The notes: generated by a model not told the origin, from the letters alone. A stretch of DNA of 64,000 nucleotides from Labyrinthula sp. Ha (GCA_015227615.1 JAALGZ010000028.1:468532-532531); one strand, 5' to 3'. Positions 34,150-48,330 are shown, counted from the first letter of the stretch. Numbers and translations: made by a program.

Positions 34150-34880
34150 ACGTGGTTCGTCTTACATATCTAAAAGGTATCAAAAATTTGAAGCTAATTA
34201 TTGAATATCACGGTGGAAACAAGTTCAAGTTCTCTGGACGTGAAGCTTATTTTTATGTTGAACCTCCGGATGCAGTATTATATCTGTCTGATGCATTCTC
34301 TCTATCTTTATTCAACCCAAGATCCAAAGTCAACGTATTCAACTTGGTACTTTTAGATCCTCTTTGACACATTAGAAATAGGGATCCAACACTTGGAGTT
34401 TACTTACCTTATCCAACAATCTCGTTTGAGGACTTTTCTATGCGGAATTTATCAATTACGAACTTCCCTTTGATGGATTTTTCTTTACTTGGGTTACTAA
34501 TTCAAGTTATTGGCCAATACTTTAATGGTGCAAAAGTTAATATTATTATCTTATCGACACTCTCTCTTTGATTAAGATACACTCTTCAGAAAAGTTAAGG
34601 AAAAGTATTGGATACTTATTGCAACATTCGCATGAAACATGTTTGGTTTTTGATTGAATAAATGATACGGATTTGGTATATTCAGATATATTTAACAAAA
34701 TTGAATCACATTATCTTAGGAATTATTTTTTCACTTAATCTACTACTACTTCTACAAAGCCAGAAGAATTTTATTCTATCTTTGAGACTCTTTTTCCAAA
34801 ACTCAATAAGCTGGAACTATTTGCACCCCACAAAAATTTTCGGCCGTCATGGACAACATATGGTCTCGAACTCCTCCTAG
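34150..34880 (+). pseudogene. T4 MT-A70 methyltransferase remnant
   Basis: The part 34152-34367 ends VFNLVLLDPL followed by TGA where DPPW would need TGG. The same frame continues HIRNRDPTLGVYLPYPTISFEDF (about 34370-34440). A later frame near 34745-34880 encodes KPEEFYSIFETLFPKLNKLELFAPHKNFRPSWTTYGLEL, the C-terminal MT-A70 signature. Confidence 0.65.
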
Positions 34881-34999
34881 ACGTTCTCCGTCTCTATGCT
34901 TCTATATTACCGGGGTCGGAATCTTAACTTGGGGGATGCCTTTCCTATAAGGACAATACATGTGTTTTAACCGGGCCTCAGAAGGCATATTCGAGCATT

Positions 35000-36730
35000 G
35001 GAACGATTATACGGGCATTTTTACATTAAACCTCTTGCTATATTTAATGTAGTCTACGATATGTATTTAGTCCTTGAAATATATGGTTAATAGTTGAGTT
35101 AACCTTTAAGCAAAGGAACTCAGTTCGAAAATTTTCTAAATCTTATCCTAGGTAGAAAAAATTTAACCCTTCGACTGTAAATGGTTTTGTTTTTTTTTTG
35201 GACTTTCCCAAGGCTTAAATTGACCAACCATAATTAATTCTTTACGGTTACTTGGCATCTGGGCTTCAGGATCATCATTTTGGGGTACAACTAAACGTAG
35301 ATTTATACGAACTACAAAAGGGGAAAACATGCTATTGTCTACTGAGTAAAAAGTTACGGAATAATAAATATGTGGTAATGTAATATCGTATCTCAAGATA
35401 TAGTGGTTAATGGTGCATTGTGAGAAGTTGAAGAACCTCAAAAAACCTAAAAAATATTTCTTAACTTGATTTATCAAAAAGTTCTCAAATACTTAAAAAA
35501 TATTTCACCAATGAAATCCTCAATCAAAAAAATCTCAATTTGTTCCTCATACCTCATACCTCACACCGAAATTTCCTCAAGAGTCCAATGTTTAGACATA
35601 CACAGTTATCCAGCCAGTGCTTACTTATTCAGGATGAGCCTTCAAGTAGTCAGAAAATCTATACCAAGGCGGAGATACTAATCAGAGCGCGAATCATCTA
35701 AACTGATACTGTTCAAGCTATTTCCGGTGAGCAGCAAGTCAATCTGAAGATGGTAATTCACTTGAGGTGAAAGAAAGAAGACAAAAAGGTTCCTCGCTAC
35801 TTTATAAGTCTTATAACACTTAGAAAAACTTTACATTAAATCTTATCGCTTAAATTAATCGTATTCTTTTAAAACTAATATTTGCCTTTAGTTTGCTCTT
35901 TGGTTAAGTTCTGTATTTAGATTTTTTTTTGTTAGAATCGTTATACCTTTATTTGCTATTACTTTACAAACTATTTGATACTACTATTTTCATTGATAGC
36001 TTTTTCACAATAACCGATAAATTTAAAAGAATAATTAGTATGCATATCTTTCATGTCCAACTCTAAAAGAGGTGTAACTATTTCTATTGATGAACATCCC
36101 AAAAACAAAAGCCGCTTCACCAGATCAAGGATCTACCTCGAACCTAAATTGAACCCAGTCTACACGTAAGTTGCAGCACCTTACGAGTAGCTCTACCTTA
36201 ATAATATTTTTTTCAAGCACAGATTTGATATATTAATAGAATTGAATTAGGTTGGTTCCATCTTTAGTCCTGTCAGCTCAAGATATATTTGTAGTCACGA
36301 TACATCACATCACATCTGATCCAGATACTCGTTATTCATCGCTCTACACATAAGTGAAAACAACATTTCTATGGCATATTAGAATAATTAACTCAATAAT
36401 GTACGTAGGCTCTCAGACTTAGCACATTTGATTCGGTCAATTAAGTTGACTAAATCATGCTAGTTCCTATCAAAGTTCTCTAGAGTCCCGCGCAGATTCC
36501 TTTCAACTGCCCATATCGCTAGAGATATTTGCTAACATTTTTAAAGAGAGTTTCCAGAACTTCAAAATCCTTGTACTTAGATTAGCGAGGTCGAACACCT
36601 CTAATCTGATTGAACGTGTCGAAGCCCTATGGAAGATCGACTAGGAGAAGATCTGCCTTGTCACCAGGCCACAAAGCCACTGTAGCTCCCTTATATATAT
36701 ATTGGAATAGTATCACTTTTTTACCGGAAA
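35000..36730. other. Unassigned stretch between T4 and T5
   Basis: A 104-codon ORF on the minus strand (35477-35163) begins MINQVKKYFLGF and contains LRLVVPQNDDPEAQMPSNRKELIMV. I do not recognise it. Its position would suit the 3' part of T5, but no MT-A70 motif is visible. The rest holds no supported feature. Confidence 0.3.
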
Positions 36731-36733
36731 GAT

Positions 36734-37081
36734 TCACATTTTCGTTCCATATGGCCAATGTTCGCAAGTTAAGCGAAATATGTTGCCATATAATCTCGTT
36801 AGGGTATACTCACCAATATATTTAAGGTTCAATTTTATCTCCAGGTCTGAAGTATCTTCCAGGTTTAGCGGACGTATTACTTGGTCATCAGTCTTCTCAA
36901 CCAACATAGTACCCTTGCAACCAATCAATACATAAATCTCCTGTTGTCTTTGTAGAGGTGTTCTTTCGGAGACAAATCTTGATATACTCTTTTGTAAATC
37001 CATATTTGTGACGAGCTCTTTGAGGCGTTCTCTTAAAGGCTCCATGAAGCTTCTAGCCTCCTCTTGCACTGTCCGTACCAT
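36734..37081 (-). pseudogene. pol: T5 integrase C-terminal GPY module
   Basis: 115 codons. The N-terminal half is helical and charged, and the second half carries a GPY/F-type motif (KLNLKYIGEYTLTRLYGNIFRLT). It aligns in position with the corresponding part of the T3 integrase. Confidence 0.5.
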
Positions 37082-38631
37082 ATTTCTGAATAGAGAACTT
37101 GCCTTGTTCCAAACCTTCGTAACTCTTTAGAAACTTCGCTGTTTCGAGCGACTGAAACCTCCATGCACATCCCAAAGCCCCTAAAGGGCACAGATGCTCC
37201 TCGTCTTACATAGGTGATGCAATGTCTATATACATTCCTTTAGAATGCACCAGGCTCATCATGCCCATTAAAAATTGTACGTACGAATACATCCTCACCT
37301 TATACTTATGCAACATATATTTTGAAAAGGACTCGATGTCTCCAATTACAAAACATTTTATAAGACTCCTCTTTCCGATCTTTCAAAATGGGTTCAAATT
37401 TTCATATATTGAGGAATAACATTCCTATTCTCCCATATGCTACCTTCCTTTTGAATGTGTTTTCGAATGCTGGGTTTCACCTTGTCAACGCATCAAAATT
37501 TATACCACCCAGTATGCGGCAATCAATCCACGCCAGAACCCTTCTATAGTTACTCTTATTTCTGGCAAATTTTGTTTAGTTTGTAAATATCTCATCACCA
37601 AAGTATTCACGTATCGATACATTTTCATAAGAGGTTGAGATGATTCATACCTTGTCTGGAATCATATTCAATGTATCAGGAGTAAACACTCTCCCTTCAA
37701 GTAATATAAGCCAAAGAATTTATCCTCCTCAGACTCATACCAGTTATTAGAAAAGATTTTCCTGGGGACATCATCCGGAACATAACCTGAGGGTTCATAG
37801 AAATAGAATCTATAGGCATGACTCGATAGCAGCATTAATTTAAGTAACTGCACTTGATATAAATTATTCAAAAAGATTTCAAAAAGTTTGACGAGAGTGG
37901 AGCACCTCAATTTTACCTTCATCGTCTTTCTTGGAGTTATAACTGTATTACTCAAGCACCATTCACCAACTTGAAGTTGAGGTAATTTGTTATCAAAGCA
38001 CTTTCTCCTTTTATCCCCATAAATTTTCTTTCTTTTGTTTCAACAGATATAAATAGTTAGCTATCTGCTCGTAGTATGTCACCATTTAATTTCCAAACTC
38101 TCTCGAGGGCTGGAATAGTGTATCCATTTCTGTTTACATTGCCTTAACTTTCCAACCTGTGTTCCTAGAAACAATTCCCGGGAAGACATTGATATAAATA
38201 TACACCTTCGGAGACTTTGCAAACAGAAAGAGTTGATTATCACATGATGCCCTATCTTCTCCCAGAGATTTCCTAGTTGGAAGTGATAATTCATTGATTT
38301 TTTGCGCTATATCCAGATCCTGGAGTCATTGATCTCTCTGGTACATGCTCTCATATAACAGCGTCTTCGGAGCGTAAAGAACCATTTTTAACGGCTTGGA
38401 TTTCACCGTTTTTCTAACTTGTATAACTGGCTGCAAAGTTTGGGGGGGAAACTAGGTCAGGACTCGGCAACTTCACCACCTCTGTGGCAATATGTGAACC
38501 TAGATCCGCTATGAGTGTGATTTGAATTCGAACATCCAACTTTTATTGAAGTCCTTTAATACAATAACAATCGTTTCTAATTTGATATTATTGTTATACT
38601 TAAAATGCGTAAACCCCCGAGAATGTATCCG

Positions 38632-39087
38632 TCAAAACCAGTATGTATCCCTTCGGATTGATAGATATATGAAGTCGGAGAGCAGGGCCTCCCTGGAACT
38701 GCTCTCCTCCGTCACCATACTCAGTGCCATTTTAAGCAACCCCTGTCCTTTCCTACAGTAAGTGCAAATTACCTTGAGCTCCTTAACAATACTTTGAATC
38801 TTGACACCCTCATCGTATCTCTCCGGAATCCTCCGAGCGTAGTTAGATGCGTCTGTTATAGCAGTTCTCGTAGGACCATGGTCGCCTGTAAGATGTATGC
38901 AAAACATGTGCCCCCGAGATAAGGCTTCGCAAATGACTACCTTCCTATTAGCTTTCTCAAATTGAATATTATCGACAAGCCCTTCAAATTTTTGATTAGC
39001 TAGAAGTTCTGCTTCTGAAATATGTTTCCATTGCCATTGATAATAAGGGTTGAAAGTGGAAATCTGATCCTTATCGAAGGCTCTCAT
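38632..39087 (-). pseudogene. pol: T5 integrase zinc-binding domain and start of core
   Basis: 151 codons aligning with T3 from NPFYTHSWEKI to VDFLYINKF. His residues (HLTGDHG) and C-T-Y-C give the HHCC zinc finger, and LLSDFIYLS gives the first catalytic Asp. The frame ends at TYWF and the core continues in other frames. Confidence 0.55.
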
Positions 39088-40599
39088 CAGCTCGAATGTT
39101 ATATCATTCCTTTGTTTATTAGTTCTAGCCTCTAAGCATTAACTGTTGTACTTATAGTTTCATCATTATCCTGAACTGTTCATATGTCATCTGTTGTTGA
39201 ACCTGTTGACTCTTCGTATTCATGTTGAGCAATAATCCAATCCAGAATTTTCTCGAATGTCACGACCCAGATGAAAAAAATATTAATAAGTATTTTCTTT
39301 CCTTCCTGGCCTTTTCTTTTGAGTAATGATCTAACCTCCTGTCATGTTTAACCCTATTTCTAAGGTCGTCATCAAGTAACTAGGTGCTAAAACTAGGTTG
39401 CTCTGAATATTTGGCTCTAACCTCACTGGCACAACGGGTGCTATTTATATTAGTTGTCGTGCCTCAAGATCGACGGGAGCTATTAACATTATTCTATAGA
39501 AGCTTCTATCTCCCATGTTCAATAACTCGGTCGAGAGTTCTCTCGTTTATACCCTTGTAAACCTAATTTTTTCATCCTTATTCTTCGCATGGGTTCCCTA
39601 CCTCGACAACATATCAGCAAAATTATCACTCTTATTGTCGAGATTTTAGAGTTCCGCCTGAGCCTGTTGTAACGTCAGAAACAACCCTTGGACCTATTAA
39701 GATATCCATGGGCAATGCTATAACCTCCTTCTACAATAATTCTGAGAATCATGTGATCCCTATATACTTTAATTAGAGAAGGATGGCATGGCAGCAACTA
39801 TGAAGACCTTCTAAATATGTTCGGTCTGAAGTATTGTCTCCTTTTAAAGATCCCTCGTCTCTGCTGATCCACTGAAAATTGCCGGAAAGGAACTTCATGG
39901 GATACATCTTCTTTTACAAGGGGTTGTTCCTTTCTACGAACTCAGCTTGAAAAATTATGATACTATTGTACTAATTTCTCGCAATAGTTACCAAAATTGT
40001 ACCCTCTCTCGGTTATAAGTTTTTATCTTCTGCTTAGCTGCAACTGATATAATCATTTTTAACTCCTCAAATTCTTTATGAAGCTTATATGACCACCCGG
40101 TTTGTTTATTTTTTTTTTCAGGTCGGACTACTTCCCGTTCATATGCGGATATTTTGCCATGACCCTGTCTCTAAGCTAACCCATGTTATGAAATGCCAAT
40201 GAAAGCTTTGATGCTAAAATCAGCACTGACGCAAGTTGTTATACAAACTCCAGCCTTGGAATACCAAGTATCATCTCATAATACTTCTTGTTAAAATTCC
40301 ATCTTCCCCCTTCTATTTGCCTACTGCAATAACTTATCTTGGTTGAGAATATAATAGATTTTTTGAGGAGGGGGGGTTGATTCTTACCCTTACCTCTCTT
40401 CTGCTGCCGAAGAATCATCTGAGTACATTAAGAAAAATGTTGAAGGTGTCGGTATAGATAAAGCTATCATAAATCCACTGAATGAGTTCATGACGTTTTC
40501 TTACTTCTACTTCTCTGTCAGTCGCGTGCTTTACCTTTTTTGCAGAAGAAGACTGGGGTCAAACGGTATTCCATTGGCGCAAAATTTAAATGATAATTT

Positions 40600-43500
40600 C
40601 CATGTTTGGAAACTATTCTAAAATATCTCATAGACTTTTTTTTTGATGACTAGCTAATGAAATCTAGACACATCATCAAACGAAGTGTAAAACTTACTTT
40701 TTGCGAAATTCTCAAAGCCCTTTTCCAAAAAAGAGTAGCAGATGAACCTACCGGGGCAACAAGTTGTTGGGTTCTACTGAATCAAGTATTATCATATTTT
40801 TTAGCTTTTTTAGTAATGACAATGTCTAATGAGTCAAACTAAGTAGCTGGTACTTATTTCAAGATACTTCTTTTATCTACGCTGATAAAATTTTCCTTAA
40901 TAACTCTGCTCCTCTCAAAGAAGTAAACCTATCCTTTGGGTACTTGGATTTTTATTTATCTAACATCAATATTGGCACAGGTTCTAGCTCACTAATGCGG
41001 CTTTGAGGGCAGTCAGTCATAAACAAATCGCCATATTCTAAGCATATGACCTCCAGCATTTTTCATATCCCTCAATGCATCACCAGCTCTGGAGACCATG
41101 GTTGGTACTACCGTGTTAATCTACATTGGTTTCAAGGTAAATTGTAGTGACGGATCCAGATTATTAAAGAGCTGTAATATCAAGACTGCTGATCCGGATA
41201 TATTATCCAGAATATCATAAATTTTTGTTCCGTTTATGGAAACAAAAATACATTAAAAACTGTCCACGATGCTATTAAATTGAGAATATGTGGCCTTAGT
41301 TCTGAGTCTTGCATTCGTGCTGATGTTACAATCGATTGTATATTAATACACGTTGGGTTCTTACGTTGTGGTCTCATCAACTCTTCGATGACTGTTTCAT
41401 GATGCTTCGTAAATCGAGTTCATCCGATACCAAAAATATAACAAAACAAATAATGATTACAGATACAGGTCCATCTGTTATCTGTATTTTATGATTTATA
41501 AAGTTGAATTAAATTATAAACCCTAAGATATTTTTTTATGCAGATAGGACAGAAAACTAAAATATAACTGTTTTTTTTCATTTTACAAAAAAAACCTATT
41601 TGTTTTTATTCAATGAGTGTTGAAAGCAACACTTTTTATTTATTTGTCAGTTACAGTTTTTTCTTTTATATTTTTTTTTGATTTGGTTTGATCCCAAAAC
41701 TTTAATATGGAATTTATCTTGCCTAAATAAAAATATTGGCTTGCCGAGGCAGAAAAGGAGAGTTATTTTGGGAAATAGAAAAAAACAAAACGAAAGAAAA
41801 AGAAGTATTCTGTCTTGTTGAGATGACGTAAAAAGAGGTACCAGAGCATACTCTGGAATAGAATTTTATCCACGTACAACATATATTTAGGAATTAGAAA
41901 GACGTTTTCAAGTGTCTATAATACTAGTCTTTATGTTTTTGAAAATTAGGTTATCAACAGTTAAGTATAACAGTACCTAACAAATATATTTTGTTTCAGA
42001 TGAAAAAGACTGTACTACAACATAGTATACATATGGTGTGCACTAATATCTAAAACGGGAGAACAAAGGGTTGTCACAAGGCATAAATATTATACAATCT
42101 ATTGCATAATATCAGAGGAGGAAAACTTGAAAAGTTAAATGAAAGCGTAGAAACTCTTTCAGGTGTCAATCTAACATTATAATCGCGAGTAACTATTGTT
42201 CCTAAGAAATTAAACTGCGAGCCTATAGACTCTTAAAATATATATATATTGCTTTTAATATATCTTCTAAAAACTCTTGTGTCCTAGATTATACATGCTG
42301 GTATCCCAGAAAATAAGTGGGTATTTGTTAAAAGAATTTGAGCATCATCTACCAAGCTATAATAAGAAAGTATTAGAGATAATAGAAACTGCTCCTACAA
42401 ATATAGCTTCATTTCAAACCTTTTTTAACAACTTCTCTTTGGGATTTTTCTGACGGAGTTGAAAGATCATTATGCTTTACTTAATTTTATTCACTGAAAA
42501 CCCCTCTCTAAGAAGCTCAAGTGATTCTTTCATCATGAAAGAAGATTCTACCCAATAATAATTGTTCATGTCGGTTATTCATAATATGCCTCTCTATGAT
42601 TAGACTGTGGAATAAGTATATTAGTCTGTTAATACCTGGAGACGCTACATTAGAAAAAGAGCAATCTCAAAAATTCCCTAACTCATAATAGGAAGAACTT
42701 GTTTGATAATATCTTTTTGGACACTGTACTAGAGTATTATCCTTAGAACTTTTTATTCTAAATAAACGTAAAATGTTAAAAAATCAGTTCAAATCAGCGT
42801 ATTACAAAACATATTCTAGAAATAGAGATGTTGATTGTAGGCATAAAATGAGAACATTGTTTTTAACAAGTAGTTTTCTTAGTAGAAAAAGAATATCTAA
42901 ACTCACAGCTAGACACTTAGATCATACTTTAGTATTTTCGTTTAGTATTTTTGTTTTTTATAGAAGGTAAACGCTAACAACACTCTAAACAGTGACTACT
43001 ATTCATCTTATTTAACAAGAAAGATTCATTAGCTTGTATTTTTGTACCTTTGATTTCATCTGCAAAAAATCTGCAGAGAAAGATAATACATTGAAATCTC
43101 TATGGAAAAGACTTTATATTGCTGAAAATTTTACCGATAACTCAGGAATCACAAGCCTAATTGATAACCTAGCACTTTTTAACTCAATATTAAATTTGAA
43201 AAGGTTAATATGTCTTATTAAATACTATTTTTTCAATATTCTGGTTTCCTGAATTCGGCTATTATCTGTGATTCTTTAGGAGTAAAAGATTCCGCCCTCT
43301 TAATCCACTGATTGTAAAAAGGAGATTAGATATCATAATACAGGGAGTTGTTCTTATTCAAGTGCTTATCAATCATTTATATTAATTTGTGACTAAATCA
43401 GTGTAAAATCTCTAAAAAAACTCGCGAAACTTTGAGAGAACGACTGAGCTAAATATAATTGTTCACTTCGTTGTGTCCTTCTGTTTTATTTCTTAGATTA

Positions 43501-44780
43501 TGGGTTGCTATGATGAATTAACGCAGTACGTATTTAAGTCTAGTAAATAATATAGATTGTAATTATTGTCTTAAGAATGGAAACATCTAAATCTTATTTT
43601 AAACAATTTCCAGTAATATCTAATTATCTTTGGAGCAATTTTATATCCAAAAATGACCGAACTTTTACGAAATAAACTTGCATGAAAGAAGAATTCAAGA
43701 TATAAATGTTTTCAAAAGAGGAGTTATTATGATGGCCAGCCTGAGTAAAAGCTTAGACATGGTTTAATATTTATTGTATTGTCTATGAACTACCAAACAT
43801 ATACTAAAAAAACTATCATATCGTTACCAGTGTCTGTTTAAGAGATTGTTATTTGGTAATGTGAAAAGTTCATGTGAAAAGCTTTAATATATACTATAGA
43901 ATTAAATATTTTCACAAAAACAAGAGAAAACTTGAATTATAAATTTTATGCTCATTACCAAATTTGGGCTCCCATAGGTAATTCTTATATCTTCTTTTTC
44001 CTCTTGGTTTTGCTGAGAAACAGACAATTTAATGAGAATCAAAGTTAAATGTAGTCTCTAAAAGAGTAATAACTATAGGATTCGACACTGTATTAAAATT
44101 TATCTTAAACTACTATTAATGTTTTGGTATCTTTCGTGAAAATTAATCAAAGTAGTACGGATTCAATTTGTGATGCGTTTTATATACAGTTCCTTAATCT
44201 AGTTACAAAGTAATCCATAGCTTCAGGGGGATATTTTCATACTATCATATAAGAGACCTTGTTAAAATATAATTCAAGATCTTTTATTGGCAGTTTTTTG
44301 TTGTTTTCTTCGTCCAACTAAACTATCGAACAAACAGCCGTACATAACTTTAATATTGCATTACCATGAAGGAACTATACTGTTAATATAAGAAATCTGT
44401 AAAATTCAATATCTTTCTTCCTAATTGAAAAACACAAACAGTCCTTATCGTTTTTGAGAAAAATCTTTTTTTTTCGCAATTAATAATTAAAACACGAAGT
44501 TCAAATTGGATTATTCGCGGATAAAGTGACGCTTCTGCTAGATAAATCTATAGTCGTGAACCTATCAAACAGAGCAACCAGTTTTAAAAACCTCAACTCT
44601 AATCACAGGTAACTGCAGAAGTTTTTCAGCTACCTGTAACAACTCGAAGTTCTTATAGCAACAAAAAATTGCACACTAAGGCAAGAAAGAAGTTCTACCA
44701 AAACTATATGCTGAGCTAACTACCGGGCAGGACAAAACATAAATAAAGCAAAAACAACCTCCAGATGAAGATGTTCACAA
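40600..44780. other. Low-information stretch, probably degraded transposon sequence
   Basis: No recognisable domain. The left part (to about 41400) may hold the 5' end of antisense T5. The rest is AT-rich with only chance ORFs of 60-70 codons. Confidence 0.35.
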
Positions 44781-44787
44781 CAATTGA

Positions 44788-45601
44788 CTAGAATGCCAAG
44801 CTGAGCCAGCTGAGATTATACCCAAAATATACAAGAAATGATATATGGAAAATCAGAAAACCATTGCATGTGATAGTTTCCAATACTCCTGGTGGATGAA
44901 GAAGGTGATTTTTTATGTGAACGCAGATCCCACTTACCTTGGTCAAAGTATCTGATAAGTTTAGCTTCGAAGCCATATAAAAAAGCTCCAATAATCCTTC
45001 ATTAACCCATCATTAAAACCTGTAGTACCCCCTTCCTATGTTCTTATTCATATCACATGGAACAACAGGTTGAACAGTATTAAGAATAGCTTGGTTGTGA
45101 ACGGAAACCTTAATCGGCCAAGCGCTTATTCGAAAAAAGTCATCAAGTATCCTTGCAATAAACAAGACTTCTTTTGCACCAGTGTTCAACTACAGATACT
45201 CACTTTGTGCTGTTGAAGTACAAACCATCTTGCGTTTTTTTTAGATTTCCAGTGAATCCATCTTCCATTCAGAAAGATTAAGACCTCTAGTATTTCTAAA
45301 TGTCCCAAGTTTATCATCAGCAAGACTAGCATCATAATAAAGCCCCGACTTCGAATTACCTCAAAAAGCTTCAACATAAAACTCAAGTCACTTATATCGC
45401 AAAAGTAAAAAGAGTTGACTTTGTTCTTATGCAAATCTCTTTAATACCATCATGAAGCTTTCTCCCAATTCTGTTAACCGAGGAACTAATTTTAGGTATT
45501 GATATTATAATCAAGTAATTTAGCTCATCAGGCAACTTTTGAAGAGACTTGATTCTATCTAAACCTACAGAATTTATATCCCACTTATGATTCTCTTTCA
45601 T
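44788..45601 (-). pseudogene. pol: Ty1/copia-type polymerase fragment (end of RT and RNase H)
   Basis: On the minus strand, in broken frames: LNYLIIISIPKISSSVNRIGRKLHDGI (about 45540-45440) matches the post-RT region of copia elements (LLYL...TRPDISFAVN...L). YYDASLADDKLGTFRNTRGLNLSEWK...KKRKMVCTSTAQSEYL...GAKEVLFIARILDDFF...KVSVHNQAIL is the copia RNase H order (D-A-x-x-A-D; S-T-x-x-E-Y; A-K-E; DNQ). ELFYMASKLNLSDTLTKV at 44991-44935 is the typical terminal 'ADILTK' motif. Upstream RT and LTRs were not found. Confidence 0.6.
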
Positions 45602-47280
45602 TGGTTTACTTGAAAGTTTGCTGATTCTATACCTAATCGCTTTGTGTCAAATCAAATAAGTCCGCAGCGTATCATGCTCCGTGTCACTTATTTCTTTCTC
45701 ATTTCAATCTTCTTTGTCGTTCCAATGTTTTACAGCTTCTTTTACCTCAAAAAACAGAGTTTGACTCAAAGAGTTCAGCATCTTCTTACTCGTCTCTTCT
45801 TCTTCTTTCTTCTTCTTTTGCTTCTATGTGCTTATTATTCTTCTCGTGATCTTAACGCCTTCCATCTCTTTCGGGTGCTGTTGTCATACTTGGTTTGAAT
45901 TTCATAACCTTCTTAACATGTAATTACACTGGATCAGTAAGATAGTTAGCACTTCAAACTGATTAGGTTCAACAAGTGTATTTAAAGTGTCCTAGCTTAT
46001 TATGTTAAGGTTCTACTGGTTCTGTCTATCTATAGTCTTATTCTTCTTATTTTTTAAATATATTTATTTTTGTTCAGATTTCTGTTAGGTTTAGGTTTTA
46101 AGAGAGTTAATTGAGCCTACTGCTCTAACCCTACGGCGAGGATTTAACTAGCAATAAGAGCTACGAACTATATGTATTACTCTCTCTTAACTGTTCGTTA
46201 TTGGTTCTACTTTTAACTTCCAATATTCTTTGTAATTCTAATAGTTGAACATAAGGATCCTTGCATCTGGTTTCCTGGATTTAGTCATTGCTAAATTGCA
46301 CAAAATTCAAAAATAAAATTGAGAAAATTATACAAATCGAGGGGAAAAGGCTTGATCAAGCTATTCTACATTATCGTTTTTTTTACTATGTATTCATTGC
46401 TGTTTTGTGGTCTTGGACGCTTCTGCAGTAATATTGTTCTGTTTTCGATCAAAATCTGACGTTTTGAGGAGCTCCGCTGAAAGTGGGGATTTGTAGCTCA
46501 ATCTTAGTTATGTTGGGGAGACATTTAAAAGGAGTTGTGTTATATTCTGCTGTTATCTTCTTTGGTTCTGGGAGAAATTTGAGAATGTAATTTGATAGTG
46601 GTTCTAACATTTTGGTGAGGTTTTTCACTTCTTTTTCCGTGTTCCAGGTGTGGTATCTTTCTTTGATTATTTCTCTGGAGCTTGTATTGGACTGTGTGGT
46701 CTGCTGGTTTCATGATTTTGCTGTCTGGTGTTTTTCTGTCCTGTTTAGATTTTGGTTTCTCCCTCTGTTCGTTGCTAGTATTTTTGGATTTGTTGTTGAG
46801 TGACATGTATCCTCTGGCGACGCTTGGTTTTCTGTAAAAGCAATGTTTTATGTTTTTCTATGGTTACCTTGTTTATTGGCGTTTCTTTCCTAAACATTAA
46901 TAGTTTTCTGTATTTTCATTCAGAACAACTTGTATACAACGTCATTTTACAGACAATCAGTTTCAGGATCCTGTCGTTTATTCCTTCTGTGTTCATGACC
47001 CGACTAGCGAATCCATCGCACAGGGTAGTCGATACGCCCTCCGCATTCTTCAGGCAGTTCTTTAACCTACCTTCCTGAAGCCGGATTAACTCTCACCGTT
47101 CGCTATTATCTTAAGTTGCTGTATGTAGCCGTATTTAACTGCAGTTAGACCACAAAAGTTTACACACATGAACTTGGGTGAGTGTTTGGTTCTGCTTGCT
47201 GTCCCTGGGACCTCTTTCAAAGGAGTAGAAAGGTCGCCACCCTGAAAACATTGTAATTTTTCTTCGCCCTTGACATTGTT
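45602..47280. other. Unassigned stretch 5' of the LINE
   Basis: A few ORFs of 60-90 codons on both strands, with no recognised domain. It may include the 5' UTR or first ORF of the LINE beginning near 47290, but I see no zinc knuckle or coiled coil to support that. Confidence 0.3.
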
Positions 47281-47449
47281 TTCTCAAGTCCAATATGTTT
47301 CATTTCTGCTGGTTTCTGGTTACGATGACTATTCTTGCCATAGAATACCATCAAACCAGAATTTTTTTAGGTAGAGAAGAAATGACACATGTTGTTTCTG
47401 AGGCTGAGCTTACGTCGACTCAGCGCCTCCAGGAGCTTTCAGACCTCAC

Positions 47450-48330
47450 GAGCCGACAAAAAACGAGATTACACGTATTTTATCTCAATGTTGGTGGTAT
47501 TGATCAATAAAAACTCCCTACAATAGTAAAACTCACTTAAGAACTTTCGTTCCTACTGATCTTACTCCAAAAAAATTGATCAGAAAGGCGTTGAAAAACT
47601 TGAGAAAGCGAACAAGAACACTAGCCAGAACGGAAAAGGAATATGGTTTGTCTCACAAACCGATTCTAATTTTACTGACGTAGCGATTTTTATATACCGG
47701 GAAATCCTTCCGGACGTAGCTGACATCTACAGACGGGGCGGCAGAGTCCTAACTGTCAATATCAGGTCAAAAGATAAAAGTAATCTCATTTTAGCAAACG
47801 TTTACATACCCCAAAGTAAATTACCGGCCCAAACGTACTATAAATTTCTAGAAAAACTACAAAAAAAAACTCAAAAACAAAGTAAGGAAGATGAGTTTAA
47901 TAGTTATTGGAGGCGATTTGAATGCACAAAATAAAAAAAATATGGATGAATACCAAGAACAAAGATAGATTGTCTTTAAGAAGTAACAGAAACGGCAAGA
48001 TATTGAAAAAGGTTCCTACTCAAGAACACGATGGACATAGCTAACCACAGAAACAAGACGGGAAAGATATGACCCAGAAGAAATGTAACATTGAAGCCGT
48101 AGAATAAACAAATAAACTCACCAGAAATAAATTTCTTTGTCACCAGCAAACCCATTGCAATCACATCCTTCAATGGAAACAGGGAAATAAGCAAAGGTAT
48201 CTGGCAGCATGAACCAAAAGACCATATGGCAATATAAATCTTCATCAACCTAGTACCCCACAACACCAAGCCAAAAACAAATACAGAAAAGGATGCATGG
48301 ACCAATTTAAAAACGTGTAGCAAATATTTT
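47450..48330 (+). pseudogene. LINE endonuclease domain remnant
   Basis: Endonuclease/exonuclease/phosphatase motifs in several frames: VFYLNVGGID (about 47480), IWFVSQTDSNFTDVAIFI, GGRVLTVNIRSKDKSNLILANVYIPQS (about 47735-47820), and VIGGDLNAQ (about 47904-47930), the Asp-containing G-D-x-N motif. This enzyme nicks the target DNA to prime reverse transcription. Confidence 0.65.

Larger units (their letters stand above)
27771..34880 (+). mobile_element. Ty3-type element T4 with SANT-like and MT-A70 regions, no LTRs seen
   Basis: All domains occur in order on the plus strand, in broken frames: Gag (about 27771-28440), protease (about 28860), RT (29940-30780), RNase H (31077-31500), integrase (32095-32646), GPY (32940-33060), chromodomain (33116-33268), SANT-like (33450-33650) and MT-A70 (34150-34880). 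I could not match LTRs on either side by eye, so the limits are those of the recognisable coding parts. Confidence 0.7.
36734..40540 (-). mobile_element. Ty3-type element T5, antisense and decayed
   Basis: Reading the minus strand: an RT piece with HELIQWIYDSFIYTDTFN (about 40483-40444) aligns with the QWIDD-S/T-L region of T1 and T3 but has lost the first catalytic Asp. 39087-38632 carries the region before integrase (NPYYQWQWKHISEAELLANQ, matching NPFYTHSWEKISYSDVLKNQ of T3), then HLTGDHGPTRT, LKVICTYCRK and LLSDFIYLSI. An ADLGSHIATEVV piece near 38515-38480 replaces the second integrase Asp motif. 37081-36734 has LNLKYIGEYTLTRLYGNIFRLT, a GPY module. I could not identify LTRs, chromodomain or methyltransferase. 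The extra distance between integrase and GPY suggests an insertion. Confidence 0.6.

Noticed and set aside
35163-35477. Minus-strand ORF as methyltransferase of T5
   Set aside because: It is in a suitable position but I find no DPPW, WVK or KPDE motif; kept only as an unassigned ORF.
45644-45898. Hydrophobic ORF that looks like a membrane protein
   Set aside because: Its Leu/Phe richness comes from a CTTCTT-rich low-complexity run; no conserved domain or homologue in the window.
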